A stretch of 40,149 nucleotides of DNA from Gemmatimonadota bacterium. GTDB lineage: Bacteria; Latescibacterota; UBA2968; UBA8231. The notes below the pieces were generated by a model. The model did no database searches. It had not been told where the DNA came from and was given only the letters and a program-made list of their open reading frames with translations. The stretch spans positions 40,324 through 80,472 of the forward strand of contig PATE01000085.1 in assembly GCA_002712305.1 (NCBI GenBank), written 5' to 3'. Each line of letters begins with the position of its first letter. The stretch's first letter is position 1. Below are positions 1 through 7,500 of the stretch, in pieces. Both the position numbers and the translations under genes were made by a program.

Positions 1-59
1 TCACCCGATGGTGGTGCCTCGACAGCGGGAGCTTCTTCGACGGCTGTTTCTTCGGTCAT
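1..59 (-). CDS. rpsA: 5' end of probable 30S ribosomal protein S1 (partial)
   Basis: Only the first 19 codons are inside the window; the gene continues off the left edge. The visible N-terminus begins MTEETAVEEAP and is acidic and rich in Glu, Ala and Pro. The main argument is gene order: the gene lies directly after cmk on the same strand, and cmk-rpsA is a widely conserved pair. Many S1 proteins also begin with an acidic unstructured stretch. A GGAA stretch lies about 10 bases upstream of the ATG. No S1 (OB-fold) repeat can be seen, so the name is an inference from context. Confidence 0.5.
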   Translation of the reverse strand, partial: MTEETAVEEAPAVEAPPSG

Positions 60-305
60 TCGGACATTTCCGTGGTCTGCGAGCTTTGCGAGTACTTCCG
101 CGAAGTGATCGCATCCGAGTCCTGCCGGGCCCGGGAATGAGGATAGTTGTCTCGAGGAACTTCGGGATGGCCTATGCCCCAGCGCAGCCGGAGTTCGGCG
201 CAGTACAGTGCACAGCCTGGCAGGCGAAGGATTCCTCGAAAACGGGAAACTCCAAATATAGGGATAAAGGCCCCAAGACGGTATCCCCGGAGCCGATCCT
301 GAGAA
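60..305. other. cmk-rpsA intergenic region
   Basis: This is about 245 bases without a convincing gene. On the minus strand it contains a TATATT hexamer near position 257, which could be a -10 element for the downstream gene, but no good -35 accompanies it. A small hairpin (CCTGA/TCAGG, loop GAA, 298-310) overlaps the cmk stop codon. The length suggests that rpsA has its own leader or promoter. No riboswitch was recognised. Confidence 0.4.
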
Positions 306-986
306 TCAGGCTCCTCGCAGCCGTGCTAACTCGACGATCTGCTCGATGACGGTCTCGATGCTCAGGCCATCTGTGCGGACCTCCACGACGTCCAGAGGGA
401 GGCCATCAGCCCCGTAGTCGCGCTCCTCGTCTTCTCGATCACGGGTGCGGATATCGGTCCGTACCTGGTCGAGGGTGATGTCGACGCCACCCGCGACGAA
501 CTCCTCGTGTCGCCGGCGTGCACGCTCCTCCAACTCGGCAAGCATTCGGATCTTCAGGTCAGCACCCGGGAAAACAACGGTGCTCATGTCCCGTCCCTCG
601 GCGACAATCCCGCCCTCGGCGCCCATCGATCGCTGTACTTCGACCAGTTGCTGGCGAACGACTGGACGATCTGCATAGGAGCCGACGCAACGGGTGATCT
701 CCGGCCGTCGGATGTCTGCGCTCACATCCTCGCCATTGAGTAGGACCCGCCGCCCCTTATCAAGGGGTGTCAGTTCGATCTGCAGTTCGCCGAGCAGGCT
801 CGACAGCTTCTCGTGATCGGAGGGCGCCACATCGGCGGCGGTCGCCGCCAGGGCAACGGCCCGATACATGGCACCCGTATCCAGGTGACGGTAGTGGAGG
901 GCAATGGCAACACCGCGAGCGGCCGTCGACTTGCCCGCGCCGATGACGCCATCGATGGCGATGACAAGGCCGCCGGGTCCAGGCAC
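306..986 (-). CDS. cmk: Cytidylate kinase
   Basis: Cytidylate kinase phosphorylates CMP and dCMP to the diphosphates using ATP, in cytosolic pyrimidine nucleotide metabolism. The 226-residue product has the usual length. It shows an N-terminal P-loop (GVIGAGKST, about residues 13-21), the substrate-binding segment LDTGAMYRAVAL, the AEGRDMSTVVFPGADLKI region, and the RTRDREDEERD lid, all typical of the family. The P-loop ends in ST, whereas many Cmk proteins have GT. The start codon is GTG and shares one base with the stop of the upstream pseudouridine synthase gene (TAGTG), so translation is probably coupled. The upstream scpAB-rluB group and the downstream rpsA match a common bacterial arrangement. 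Confidence 0.95.
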   Translation of the reverse strand: MPGPGGLVIAIDGVIGAGKSTAARGVAIALHYRHLDTGAMYRAVALAATAADVAPSDHEKLSSLLGELQIELTPLDKGRRVLLNGEDVSADIRRPEITRCVGSYADRPVVRQQLVEVQRSMGAEGGIVAEGRDMSTVVFPGADLKIRMLAELEERARRRHEEFVAGGVDITLDQVRTDIRTRDREDEERDYGADGLPLDVVEVRTDGLSIETVIEQIVELARLRGA

Positions 987-1711
987 TACTTGTCCAATCC
1001 GACCTGTCGACGAAGACGTCGAATCTCATCGATTCGCAGGCGGCGATGCTGTCCGGGGCGTAGGTCGCCGACTTCCATGCTGGCGAAACTGGCTCGGCGC
1101 AGGGAACGCACTTTGTGTCCCACGGCCAGACACATCCGTTTGACCTGGTGTTTACGTCCTTCGTGCAGAATCAATTCGATCCGGGCGCGACGACGATCCT
1201 GTGTGGGCAGCAGGCGGATGTCGGCCGGTGCCGTCGGTCCGTCCTCCAGTTCCACACCTCGCGCCAGCTTGATCACGGCCCCTTCGTTCGGAAACCCCTC
1301 CACCACGGCCACATATCGTTTGGCCACTCCGTACTTAGGATGGGTCAGTCGATAGGCCAGCTCGCCGTCGTCAGTCAGTAGCAACACACCGGTCGTATCT
1401 CGGTCCAATCGGCCCACGGCGACCGTGGCGGGCCTCGAGTCGGGCACATCCTCAAAGACGGTGGAGCGTCCGCGCTGCTCGTGGCGGGTCACGATCGTAT
1501 CGCGGCGTTTGTGCAGCAGGATGTACTCATGGCGCGTGGGCAAGTGGATAGTCTTGCCATCCACTTGAACGCGATCCTGGGTTGAATGGACACGATCACC
1601 GGGCCCGCTGGGAAGCTTCCCATTCACCCGAACCGATCCGGCAGCGATCAATTCATCGCACCGACGACGACTCGCCACGCCAGCGCGAGCGAGAAAGCGG
1701 TTGAGCCGCAT
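986..1711 (-). CDS. rluB: 23S rRNA pseudouridine synthase, RsuA/RluB family
   Basis: This protein should convert a specific uridine in rRNA to pseudouridine. It starts with an S4 RNA-binding domain (RLNRFLARAGVASRRRCDEL). The catalytic domain contains the family signature GRLDRDTTGVLLLTDDGELA, with the catalytic Asp in RLD, followed by YRLTHPKYGVAKRYVA. The final segment contains EGRKHQVKRM. The start is uncertain: ATG at 1711 begins right at the S4 domain, 13 bases after the scpB stop, while an in-frame ATG at 1753 would overlap scpB and add 14 residues. The C-terminus is followed directly by cmk. Order scpA-scpB-rluB-cmk is common. RluB is preferred over RsuA because of this context, but the exact target nucleotide cannot be told from sequence. 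Confidence 0.88.
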   Translation of the reverse strand: MRLNRFLARAGVASRRRCDELIAAGSVRVNGKLPSGPGDRVHSTQDRVQVDGKTIHLPTRHEYILLHKRRDTIVTRHEQRGRSTVFEDVPDSRPATVAVGRLDRDTTGVLLLTDDGELAYRLTHPKYGVAKRYVAVVEGFPNEGAVIKLARGVELEDGPTAPADIRLLPTQDRRRARIELILHEGRKHQVKRMCLAVGHKVRSLRRASFASMEVGDLRPGQHRRLRIDEIRRLRRQVGLDK

Positions 1712-1724
1712 TCTGTCGTTGGGA

Positions 1725-2537
1725 TCAGCTGTCGTCGGGTGCCGCTTGGCCATCTCCCACTTCTGCTTCGCTCTCGGCGGTTGGGGCAGTCTCTTCCGGT
1801 GAATCATCGTTCGACGGAGCATCGTCAGACACATCGTCGTCAGCGCCATCGTCGATGGAGGCACCGTCACCCTCGGAGTCGTGATCACCTGCGCCGTCTT
1901 CTAATTCTTCCTCGGAGGTCTCATCTTCGACGGCCGCATCCACAGCGCCCTCGCCGAGTGTTTGCGCCTCGGCTGCATGCGCTTTACGCTCGCCCTCGGC
2001 CAACAGTTCTTCCAGTTCCTTCGGCCGTGGAAGGTCGGCGAGACTCTTCAGGCCAAAGTGAGTCATGAATTCTCGTGTGGTACCGAACAACATGGGGCGC
2101 CCCACACCTTCGGATCTACCGACGATTCGGATCATGTTCAATTCCAGAAGCGTACGGATGACCCCTCCAGAATCGACGCCGCGGATGCTGTCCACCTCGA
2201 TGCGAGTGACAGGTTGCTTGAAGGCGATGATCGCGAGTGTCTCCAGAGCGGCTTGTGAGACGCGTACCTGACTGCGATCGTGGAACTTGCGCACCCAGGG
2301 ACCGAACTCCTTGCGCGTGACGAACTGGAAGCCGCCGGCGACTTCCGTGATCGTCATGACATGGTCTCCCTCGGCATACAGCTGGTTGAGCTCATCGACG
2401 ACGCGTCGCAGATCTTTGCCCGATGCACCCTTGCACAGAGATGTCAACTTTCCGGGCGATACCGGTTGGCCGGCGGTCATCAAAACGGCCTCGACGATGC
2501 CGCGAAGCTTCTCGGTCTCGGAGTTTTCGGCGCTCAC
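1725..2537 (-). CDS. scpB: Segregation and condensation protein B
   Basis: ScpB is the winged-helix partner of ScpA and Smc in the condensin complex that organises and segregates the chromosome. Residues 1 to about 190 match the family: the first winged helix (KLRGIVEAVLMTAGQPVSPGKL), GGFQFVTRKEFGPWV, and the strongly conserved LETLAIIAFKQPVTRIEVDS with SIRGVDSGGVIRTLLE. The last 80 residues or so are an acidic low-complexity tail rich in Glu, Asp and Ala, so the product (270 aa) is longer than usual. The start is GTG and overlaps the scpA stop by four bases (GTGA), indicating translational coupling. The upstream neighbour supplies the kleisin subunit. Confidence 0.95.
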   Translation of the reverse strand: MSAENSETEKLRGIVEAVLMTAGQPVSPGKLTSLCKGASGKDLRRVVDELNQLYAEGDHVMTITEVAGGFQFVTRKEFGPWVRKFHDRSQVRVSQAALETLAIIAFKQPVTRIEVDSIRGVDSGGVIRTLLELNMIRIVGRSEGVGRPMLFGTTREFMTHFGLKSLADLPRPKELEELLAEGERKAHAAEAQTLGEGAVDAAVEDETSEEELEDGAGDHDSEGDGASIDDGADDDVSDDAPSNDDSPEETAPTAESEAEVGDGQAAPDDS

Positions 2538-3892
2538 GTGCGCTCCTCCGGGCCCACGAGGCCATCAGGACTGGGTGTAGGGGGCGGCGGCAGGTCGGCG
2601 GGCCCTGACGGCTGCGGATCCTCTTCCCACTCGTCGGTTCGACCCTGGGTGGGAGGCCTTGGCTGCCCCTGGTCGAGAGCGTCTGCTTGATCCTGCGTGG
2701 GTGGCGCTGGCCCCACTGCCTCACCGAGGCGTTCGGCGGCATCGACCAGCCTTTGCGCGTCGCTTTCGAGATCATCCGGCTCCTGCGTTGCCAGGGCCGT
2801 CGCAGAGGGTGGATTGGGTTCCTCATCCTGCGTGTCGGATCGCTCGTCGTCATCGGAGGACGGCATCAGGCCCGTTGAGGACGATGTCGTCGGAGAGGAG
2901 GACGCCTGGGTCTCAAATGTTGCGTTGGGCTCCTGATGGCGTGTGTCCTGCGATGGATCTGAGGCGTCTTGCTCGTCTGCGGAGGTCGACGGTGTCCCAC
3001 CGTCCTGTGTCTCAGCATTCTGCGTTTCGTCGTTCAACGCTTCATCGTCCGGCGTTTCTGGCTGCTCTGGCTGGGCGCGGCTCTCGATCCAGATATCGTC
3101 GAAGGGTTGGGCTTGATGAACACGGATCCGTTGTGACTTGAGCAGTTCAAGAATGCCGATGAAAGTTGCCACGAGGGTAACTCGAGACTGCCCCACAACG
3201 AGCTCGTGGAATCTGAGTCGGGAGCGCTGATGGAGCTCGCCCAGAATCCGATCGATGCAGTCCTCGGTGGCGACTTCTTCCTCGACAATCTGATGAACCG
3301 CTGCCTGAGGAACGTGATCGATGACGTGTTTGTACACCTTCAACAGGTCGAACAGTGACACCGGCTGGAGTTCGGCATCTTCGGTGTCATCGGGCAGTCC
3401 ACCCGGTCGCTGATAGACATCGCGCTGTTCGGTACCCTGGTCACTGAGCCAGTCCGCGATCTCCTTGAACTGTTGATACTCGAGTAGCTTGCGGACCAAC
3501 TCCTCGCGCGGATCACCGAGTCCCTCGTCGAGCTCCTCGCCCTCGATGTCCCGCGGCAACAGCATCTGCGACTTGATCTTCATCAGCGTGGCAGCCATGA
3601 GGATGAAGTCGGCGGCACTCTCGAGATCCAACAGGTGAACTTCGCGGAGGAACGCCAGATACTGTGCCGTGATGCGAGCTACGGGGATGTCGTAGATGTC
3701 TACCTCGCTCTTACGAATGAGGTAGAGCAACAGGTCGAGGGGGCCCTCGAAGACATCGAGATTCACCCCGTAGTCGTCGATGAGGGCCTTCGCCTCGGCC
3801 GCTTCGACGCGAGCGGCTTCGTCTGAAACCGCGTCGTCCGGGATGATTGTCAGATCCGGGTCGGGTGTTTCGTTAGGGGGCGTATCAGTCAA
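2534..3892 (-). CDS. scpA: Segregation and condensation protein A (kleisin) with long disordered tail
   Basis: ScpA is the kleisin that bridges the Smc heads in bacterial condensin. The conserved N-terminal region is clear: VNLDVFEGPLDLLLYLIRKS at about residues 43-62, then VDIYDIPVARITAQYL and ADFILMAATLMKIKSQMLLP. The helical C-terminal domain ends near residue 265 (ATFIGILELLKSQRIRVHQ). About 185 further residues are low-complexity, rich in Asp, Glu, Ser, Thr, Pro and Gln, so the protein is nearly twice the usual length. The start used is TTG, four bases before the stop of the HNH gene (8-bp overlap) and without a clear Shine-Dalgarno sequence, so a shorter N-terminus is possible. The gene lies upstream of scpB with a 4-bp overlap. 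Confidence 0.93.
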   Translation of the reverse strand: MTDTPPNETPDPDLTIIPDDAVSDEAARVEAAEAKALIDDYGVNLDVFEGPLDLLLYLIRKSEVDIYDIPVARITAQYLAFLREVHLLDLESAADFILMAATLMKIKSQMLLPRDIEGEELDEGLGDPREELVRKLLEYQQFKEIADWLSDQGTEQRDVYQRPGGLPDDTEDAELQPVSLFDLLKVYKHVIDHVPQAAVHQIVEEEVATEDCIDRILGELHQRSRLRFHELVVGQSRVTLVATFIGILELLKSQRIRVHQAQPFDDIWIESRAQPEQPETPDDEALNDETQNAETQDGGTPSTSADEQDASDPSQDTRHQEPNATFETQASSSPTTSSSTGLMPSSDDDERSDTQDEEPNPPSATALATQEPDDLESDAQRLVDAAERLGEAVGPAPPTQDQADALDQGQPRPPTQGRTDEWEEDPQPSGPADLPPPPTPSPDGLVGPEERT

Positions 3893-4394
3893 GGAAGAGA
3901 TAGGGCTTCCATAGATGGTCGGAGACTCCGACGTGGTTGCGGATAAAGGTCACGTTGTTTGGTCGTCTGGGCTTTCGGATCAACGCAAGCCCAGCCTGTT
4001 CAGGCTGGCGACTCCCCTTGCGGGCGTTGCAGGTGGCGCAGGCGGCAACGAGGTTCTCCCAACTCGATGGGCCGTCGTGCGTCTTCGGTATGACATGGTC
4101 GATGGTCATCTTTCGATCGCGGATACCGCAATACTGACACTCGTAGTTATCGCGGCGCAGGACGTTGCGCTTGGACAAAACAACGCGCCTTCGGGGCGCC
4201 CGGACATATCGCTCGAGGCGGACGACGCTTGGAACCGCGTATGACGCCGAAACCGACCGCACTGCACCCAGCCCCGTCTCCACACTGCTCGCTTTGCCTC
4301 GGAACACAAGGGCCAGAGCGCGACGCACTGAGCAGACATTCAGAGGCTCGTAGTTCTGATTGAGGACCAACACGGAACGGTCCAGCACAATCAT
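3885..4394 (-). CDS. HNH endonuclease family protein
   Basis: This 169-residue protein belongs to the HNH nuclease superfamily with a beta-beta-alpha-metal fold. The visible elements are two structural cysteine pairs (CQYC at 86-89 and CATC at 119-122), the active-site DHVIP at 99-103, SWENLVAAC with a conserved Asn, and CNARKGSR. The N-terminal segment (VLVLNQNYEPLNVCSVRRAL) is typical of stand-alone chromosomal HNH proteins found in many phyla, whose physiological role is unclear. An ATG is used here, but a GTG six bases downstream (4388) is better placed behind GGAG. It overlaps scpA by 8 bp and follows gcvH after 168 bp. It does not look like a homing endonuclease inserted into another gene. 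Confidence 0.88.
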   Translation of the reverse strand: MIVLDRSVLVLNQNYEPLNVCSVRRALALVFRGKASSVETGLGAVRSVSASYAVPSVVRLERYVRAPRRRVVLSKRNVLRRDNYECQYCGIRDRKMTIDHVIPKTHDGPSSWENLVAACATCNARKGSRQPEQAGLALIRKPRRPNNVTFIRNHVGVSDHLWKPYLFLD

Positions 4395-4562
4395 CTCCGG
4401 GCCGTTGACGGGAGCAAGACACCCCCGACAGAGGGCGGTGGCACTCTCATGTGTGAGGCGCCACTCAAAGGTGGCGAAAGCTCAACGAAAGTGGGCGAAG
4501 AAAGAGGGAAATCAAGCCCCTTCGCCTGCACTAGGTCAAGACACCCCCCGGTGGAGGATCTG
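4395..4562. other. gcvH-HNH intergenic region with short repeats
   Basis: This 168-base gap has no gene. It contains a perfect 6-bp inverted repeat (CGCCAC/GTGGCG, loop TCAAAG, 4459-4476) and two copies of CAAGACACCCCC (4415-4426 and 4537-4548), one near each end. The hairpin could end the gcvH transcript, but it lacks a T tract. No convincing promoter for the HNH-scp group was found. Confidence 0.4.
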
Positions 4563-4961
4563 TCAGGCGTCCTCGATCAGCTCCTCATAGTCTTCGGCAG
4601 ACAGCATTGTATCCAAATCGGCCGTATCGGAAAGCCGAACCTTGATCATCCAGCCGTCGCTATAGGGATCGCTGTTTACCTGCTCGGCATCATCTTCGAG
4701 CGTGTCATTGATCTCCAGGACCTCGCCGGCAATCGGTGTGTACAATTCCTCCACCGTCTTGACGGCCTCGATCGTCCCAAAGGATTGCCCCTTTTCCAAT
4801 ACATCGCCTACCTGAGGCAATTCGACGAACACGATGTCACCCAACTGAGACTGGGCATAGTCGGTGACACCGATGGTGCCCACATCGCCATCAAGAGATA
4901 GCCACTCATGCTGCTCGCTGTATTTCAACTCGTCGGGGACTCTGGTTTCGGCCTCTGACAC
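4563..4961 (-). CDS. gcvH: Glycine cleavage system H protein (lipoyl carrier)
   Basis: GcvH carries the lipoyl arm that shuttles the aminomethyl group between the P, T and L proteins of the glycine cleavage system. It can also serve as a lipoate relay. The 132-residue length is typical. The protein shows KYSEQHEWLSLDGDVGTIGV near the N-terminus, DIVFVELPQVGD, and the lipoylation site in EAVKTVEELYTPIAGEV, with Lys68 as the acceptor. The C-terminal region (DPYSDGWMIKVRL) also matches. Translation starts at GTG with AAGGA eight bases upstream. No gcvT or gcvP lies nearby; instead it follows accC by 36 bp, so it is probably transcribed with the biotin carboxylase genes. Confidence 0.95.
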   Translation of the reverse strand: MSEAETRVPDELKYSEQHEWLSLDGDVGTIGVTDYAQSQLGDIVFVELPQVGDVLEKGQSFGTIEAVKTVEELYTPIAGEVLEINDTLEDDAEQVNSDPYSDGWMIKVRLSDTADLDTMLSAEDYEELIEDA

Positions 4962-4997
4962 GGGGCTGTCCTTTCTGCTAATAGTCTTGACTCATCG

Positions 4998-6356
4998 TCA
5001 GCCGACGACGGCGCTACCAAACTCGCTGCGATTGACCCACTCAGTATCGAAATTCCCCTGCACAAAGTCGTCGTTCTCCATCAGCATCTGATGGAAGGGA
5101 ATGGTGGTGGCTACCCCTTCGATGGTGAACTCGGACAGGGCACGCCGCATTCGGGAGATCGCCTGGTGCCGATCTCGGCCGCTGGTGATGAGCTTGGCCA
5201 GCAGGGAATCGTAGTAGGGAGGGACTGAATATCCTTGATACAGATGGCTGTCGACACGGACTCCAGGTCCACCTGGAATATACAGGGCCGAAATCTTGCC
5301 TGCCGAGGGCATGAAGTTCCGCTCTGGATCCTCGGCATTGATCCGGCACTCGATGGCGTGTCCCTCGTTGGGGACATCGCGTTGTTCATACCCGAGTTGC
5401 TCGCCCGATGCGACACGAATCATCTCGGCAATGAGATCGAGACCACTGATGGACTCGGAGACGGGATGCTCCACCTGGATCCGGGTGTTCATCTCCATGA
5501 AGTAGAACTCGAGATTCTCATCCACGAGGAACTCCACGGTTCCTGCACTCGCATAGCCGATACTCCGGGCACCCTCTACAGCCGCTTCACCAAGTCGTTG
5601 CCGTAACCCTTCGTCGACGGCAGGACTTGGGCTCTCTTCCACCAGTTTCTGGTGCCTCCGTTGGATCGAACATTCGCGTTCACCCACGTGAACGACATTC
5701 CCATGCTCGTCACCCAGGATCTGCACCTCGATGTGCCGGGCCGAGTTGATGGAGCGTTCCATGTACAGCGCATCGGAGGTGAATGCCGTACGCGCTTCAA
5801 GGCGGGCAAGATTCCACGCCTCCTCCAACTCCTCGGGGGCATTGACGACCCGCATACCGCGACCGCCGCCTCCAGCACTGGCCTTCAGACGTACAGGATA
5901 CCCAATCTCATCGGCTCGCTGACGGGCCTCCTCGACGTTCGGGATCACCTCTTCGCTACCGGGAATCACGGGCACACCGGCAGCGTCCATCGTGCTGCGC
6001 GCCGTCGCCTTGTCACCCATCTTGTCGATGGCTTCGGCGGGGGGGCCGATGAACTTGATTCCACTCGACCTGCAGACGTCTGCAAAGTCTGCATTCTCAG
6101 CGAGTGGGCCATATCCTGGATGGATGGCATCCGCATTCGTCAACTCTGTTGCTGAGATGATGTTGTTGACGTTCCGGTAGCTGGCCTCGCCCGCCGCGGG
6201 ACCGATACACACATCCTCATCGGCAAACAGAACGTGCGAGGCGTGCGCGTCGGCCTCGGAGTAGACGGCAACGGTACCGATCCCCAAGTCTTTGCAGGTG
6301 CGAATAATCCGCAGGGCGATTTCGCCCCGGTCGGCGATGAGGATCTTTTTGAACAC
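4998..6356 (-). CDS. accC: Biotin carboxylase subunit of acetyl-CoA carboxylase
   Basis: AccC carboxylates the biotin of AccB using ATP and bicarbonate, the first half-reaction of malonyl-CoA formation. The 452 residues match the usual length. The ATP-grasp signature is present: KASAGGGGRGMRVV, QRRHQKLVEESP (the Lys near ADP), FYFMEMNTRIQVEHPVSE with the catalytic Glu, Asn and Arg, and INAEDPERNFMPSAGKI. Several usually conserved positions differ: ADRGEIA instead of ANRGEIA, HPGYGPLAEN instead of HPGYGFLSEN, and SARHIEVQ instead of PRHIEVQ. The key catalytic residues seem intact. The start is GTG, 11 bases after accB. Other biotin-dependent carboxylases contain the same domain, but the stand-alone length and adjacent accB support the name. 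Confidence 0.95.
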   Translation of the reverse strand: MFKKILIADRGEIALRIIRTCKDLGIGTVAVYSEADAHASHVLFADEDVCIGPAAGEASYRNVNNIISATELTNADAIHPGYGPLAENADFADVCRSSGIKFIGPPAEAIDKMGDKATARSTMDAAGVPVIPGSEEVIPNVEEARQRADEIGYPVRLKASAGGGGRGMRVVNAPEELEEAWNLARLEARTAFTSDALYMERSINSARHIEVQILGDEHGNVVHVGERECSIQRRHQKLVEESPSPAVDEGLRQRLGEAAVEGARSIGYASAGTVEFLVDENLEFYFMEMNTRIQVEHPVSESISGLDLIAEMIRVASGEQLGYEQRDVPNEGHAIECRINAEDPERNFMPSAGKISALYIPGGPGVRVDSHLYQGYSVPPYYDSLLAKLITSGRDRHQAISRMRRALSEFTIEGVATTIPFHQMLMENDDFVQGNFDTEWVNRSEFGSAVVG

Positions 6357-6367
6357 GCGTGCCCTCG

Positions 6368-6847
6368 TCAGGCCGGACGAATTCGGAACAGGGGCTGGCC
6401 GTACTCTACGGGGCTTCCGGTCTCGACATCTGCTTCGACGATCTCACCGTCCACGTCTGCTTCGATCTCATTCATGATCTTCATCGCTTCGATGATGCAG
6501 ATCGTCTGATCCGACTTCACCATGTCCCCTACGTTGACGAAGGACTCGGCCTCAGGAGAAGGGGACCGATAGAAGGTTCCGACCATGGGAGAGGTCACCG
6601 CATGAAGTCCATCGCCGACCGCGTCCGCCGCCGCGGGTGCGGCCGCGACGGGGGGTGCAGGGGCAGGTGCCGCCGGTGCCGGCGCTGCCAGGGGGGCTTG
6701 CAGGGCCACTGCAGACCCCGCTTCTACGCGACGACTGCGCGACAGGCGCAGCCGGATTCCACGCCAGAAACTTTCCTGATACTCGAGTTCCTCAACGCCG
6801 CTCTCCTGAAAGATCTCGATGAGCTTGCGGATGTTGGCTTCCTTCAC
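6368..6847 (-). CDS. accB: Biotin carboxyl carrier protein of acetyl-CoA carboxylase
   Basis: AccB carries the biotin that is carboxylated by AccC and then delivers the carboxyl group to acetyl-CoA. The 159-residue product has three parts: an N-terminal helical segment (IRKLIEIFQESGVEELEYQE), an Ala/Pro-rich linker at about residues 45-78, and the biotinyl domain starting at VTSPMVGTFYRSPSPEA. The biotinylation motif EAMKIMNEI places the acceptor at Lys123. Translation begins at GTG with a GGAGG sequence eight bases upstream. The gene lies between efp and accC, an arrangement seen in many bacteria, and the 11-bp gap to accC indicates one transcript. Confidence 0.95.
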   Translation of the reverse strand: MKEANIRKLIEIFQESGVEELEYQESFWRGIRLRLSRSRRVEAGSAVALQAPLAAPAPAAPAPAPPVAAAPAAADAVGDGLHAVTSPMVGTFYRSPSPEAESFVNVGDMVKSDQTICIIEAMKIMNEIEADVDGEIVEADVETGSPVEYGQPLFRIRPA

Positions 6848-6934
6848 CTCTGTCGCCTCCGGTCTGTAGCGAGCCCTTGCGGCCGCTGAATCTGGTTACG
6901 CGGGCCCGCCGCCCAACGCTGAGGTGGAACAGCG

Positions 6935-7492
6935 CTAGACACGTTCGACATAATCTCCCGTGCGAGTATCGATTTTCAACACATCGCCCTGATTGACAAA
7001 CAAGGGAACCGACACGACAGCGCCAGTAGCGAGGGTGGCCGGTTTCACGGCGCCTGTCGCCGTATCGCCTCGAACGCCCGGGTCGGTCTGCGTGACTTCG
7101 ATCTCAACGAAGTTCGGCAGCTCTACGCCGATCGCCTTCTCTTCGGCGACGAGGACGGAAACAGTTTCGTTCTCTTTGAGCAAGCTTGCGCCCTCGCCGA
7201 CCATGGCCAGCGAGATCACACTCTGGTCATAGGTCTCGGCATCCATGAAGTGAAACTGTTCGCCCTCCGCGTAGAGAAACTGGCTCTCGCGTCGCTCGAT
7301 TCGAACCTCCTCGACTTTGTCACCCGATCGAAACGTCCGATCGATGACGGCGCCTGTCTGAACATTCTTCAGCCTTGTGCGTACGAAGGCGTTGCCCTTG
7401 CCAGGTTTGACATGCTGAAACTCGGCGATCGAGAACAATTCACCGTCGAGTTTGATGGTGAAGCCATTACGGAAGTTGGTTGTGTCTGCCAT
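6935..7492 (-). CDS. efp: Translation elongation factor P
   Basis: EF-P binds ribosomes stalled at polyproline stretches and stimulates peptide bond formation. The product is 185 residues, the normal size. Domain I contains the loop HVKPGKGNAFVRTR, with Lys32 at the position that is post-translationally modified in many bacteria. DRTFRSGDKVEEVRIERRE and the C-terminal GDVLKIDTRTGDYVERV signature are also present. An AGGAG lies three bases before the ATG, inside the eight-base gap after the TPR gene, so the two are likely co-transcribed. Nothing in the window tells which modification enzyme, if any, acts on it. Polyproline-containing proteins nearby, such as the TPR gene product, are plausible clients. 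Confidence 0.96.
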   Translation of the reverse strand: MADTTNFRNGFTIKLDGELFSIAEFQHVKPGKGNAFVRTRLKNVQTGAVIDRTFRSGDKVEEVRIERRESQFLYAEGEQFHFMDAETYDQSVISLAMVGEGASLLKENETVSVLVAEEKAIGVELPNFVEIEVTQTDPGVRGDTATGAVKPATLATGAVVSVPLFVNQGDVLKIDTRTGDYVERV

Positions 7493-7500
7493 GGTCTCCT

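Noticed and set aside
4415-4548. Direct repeat CAAGACACCCCC at both ends of the gcvH-HNH gap as element ends
   Set aside because: The copies are only 12 bases, the sequence is low in complexity, and nothing mobile lies between them.
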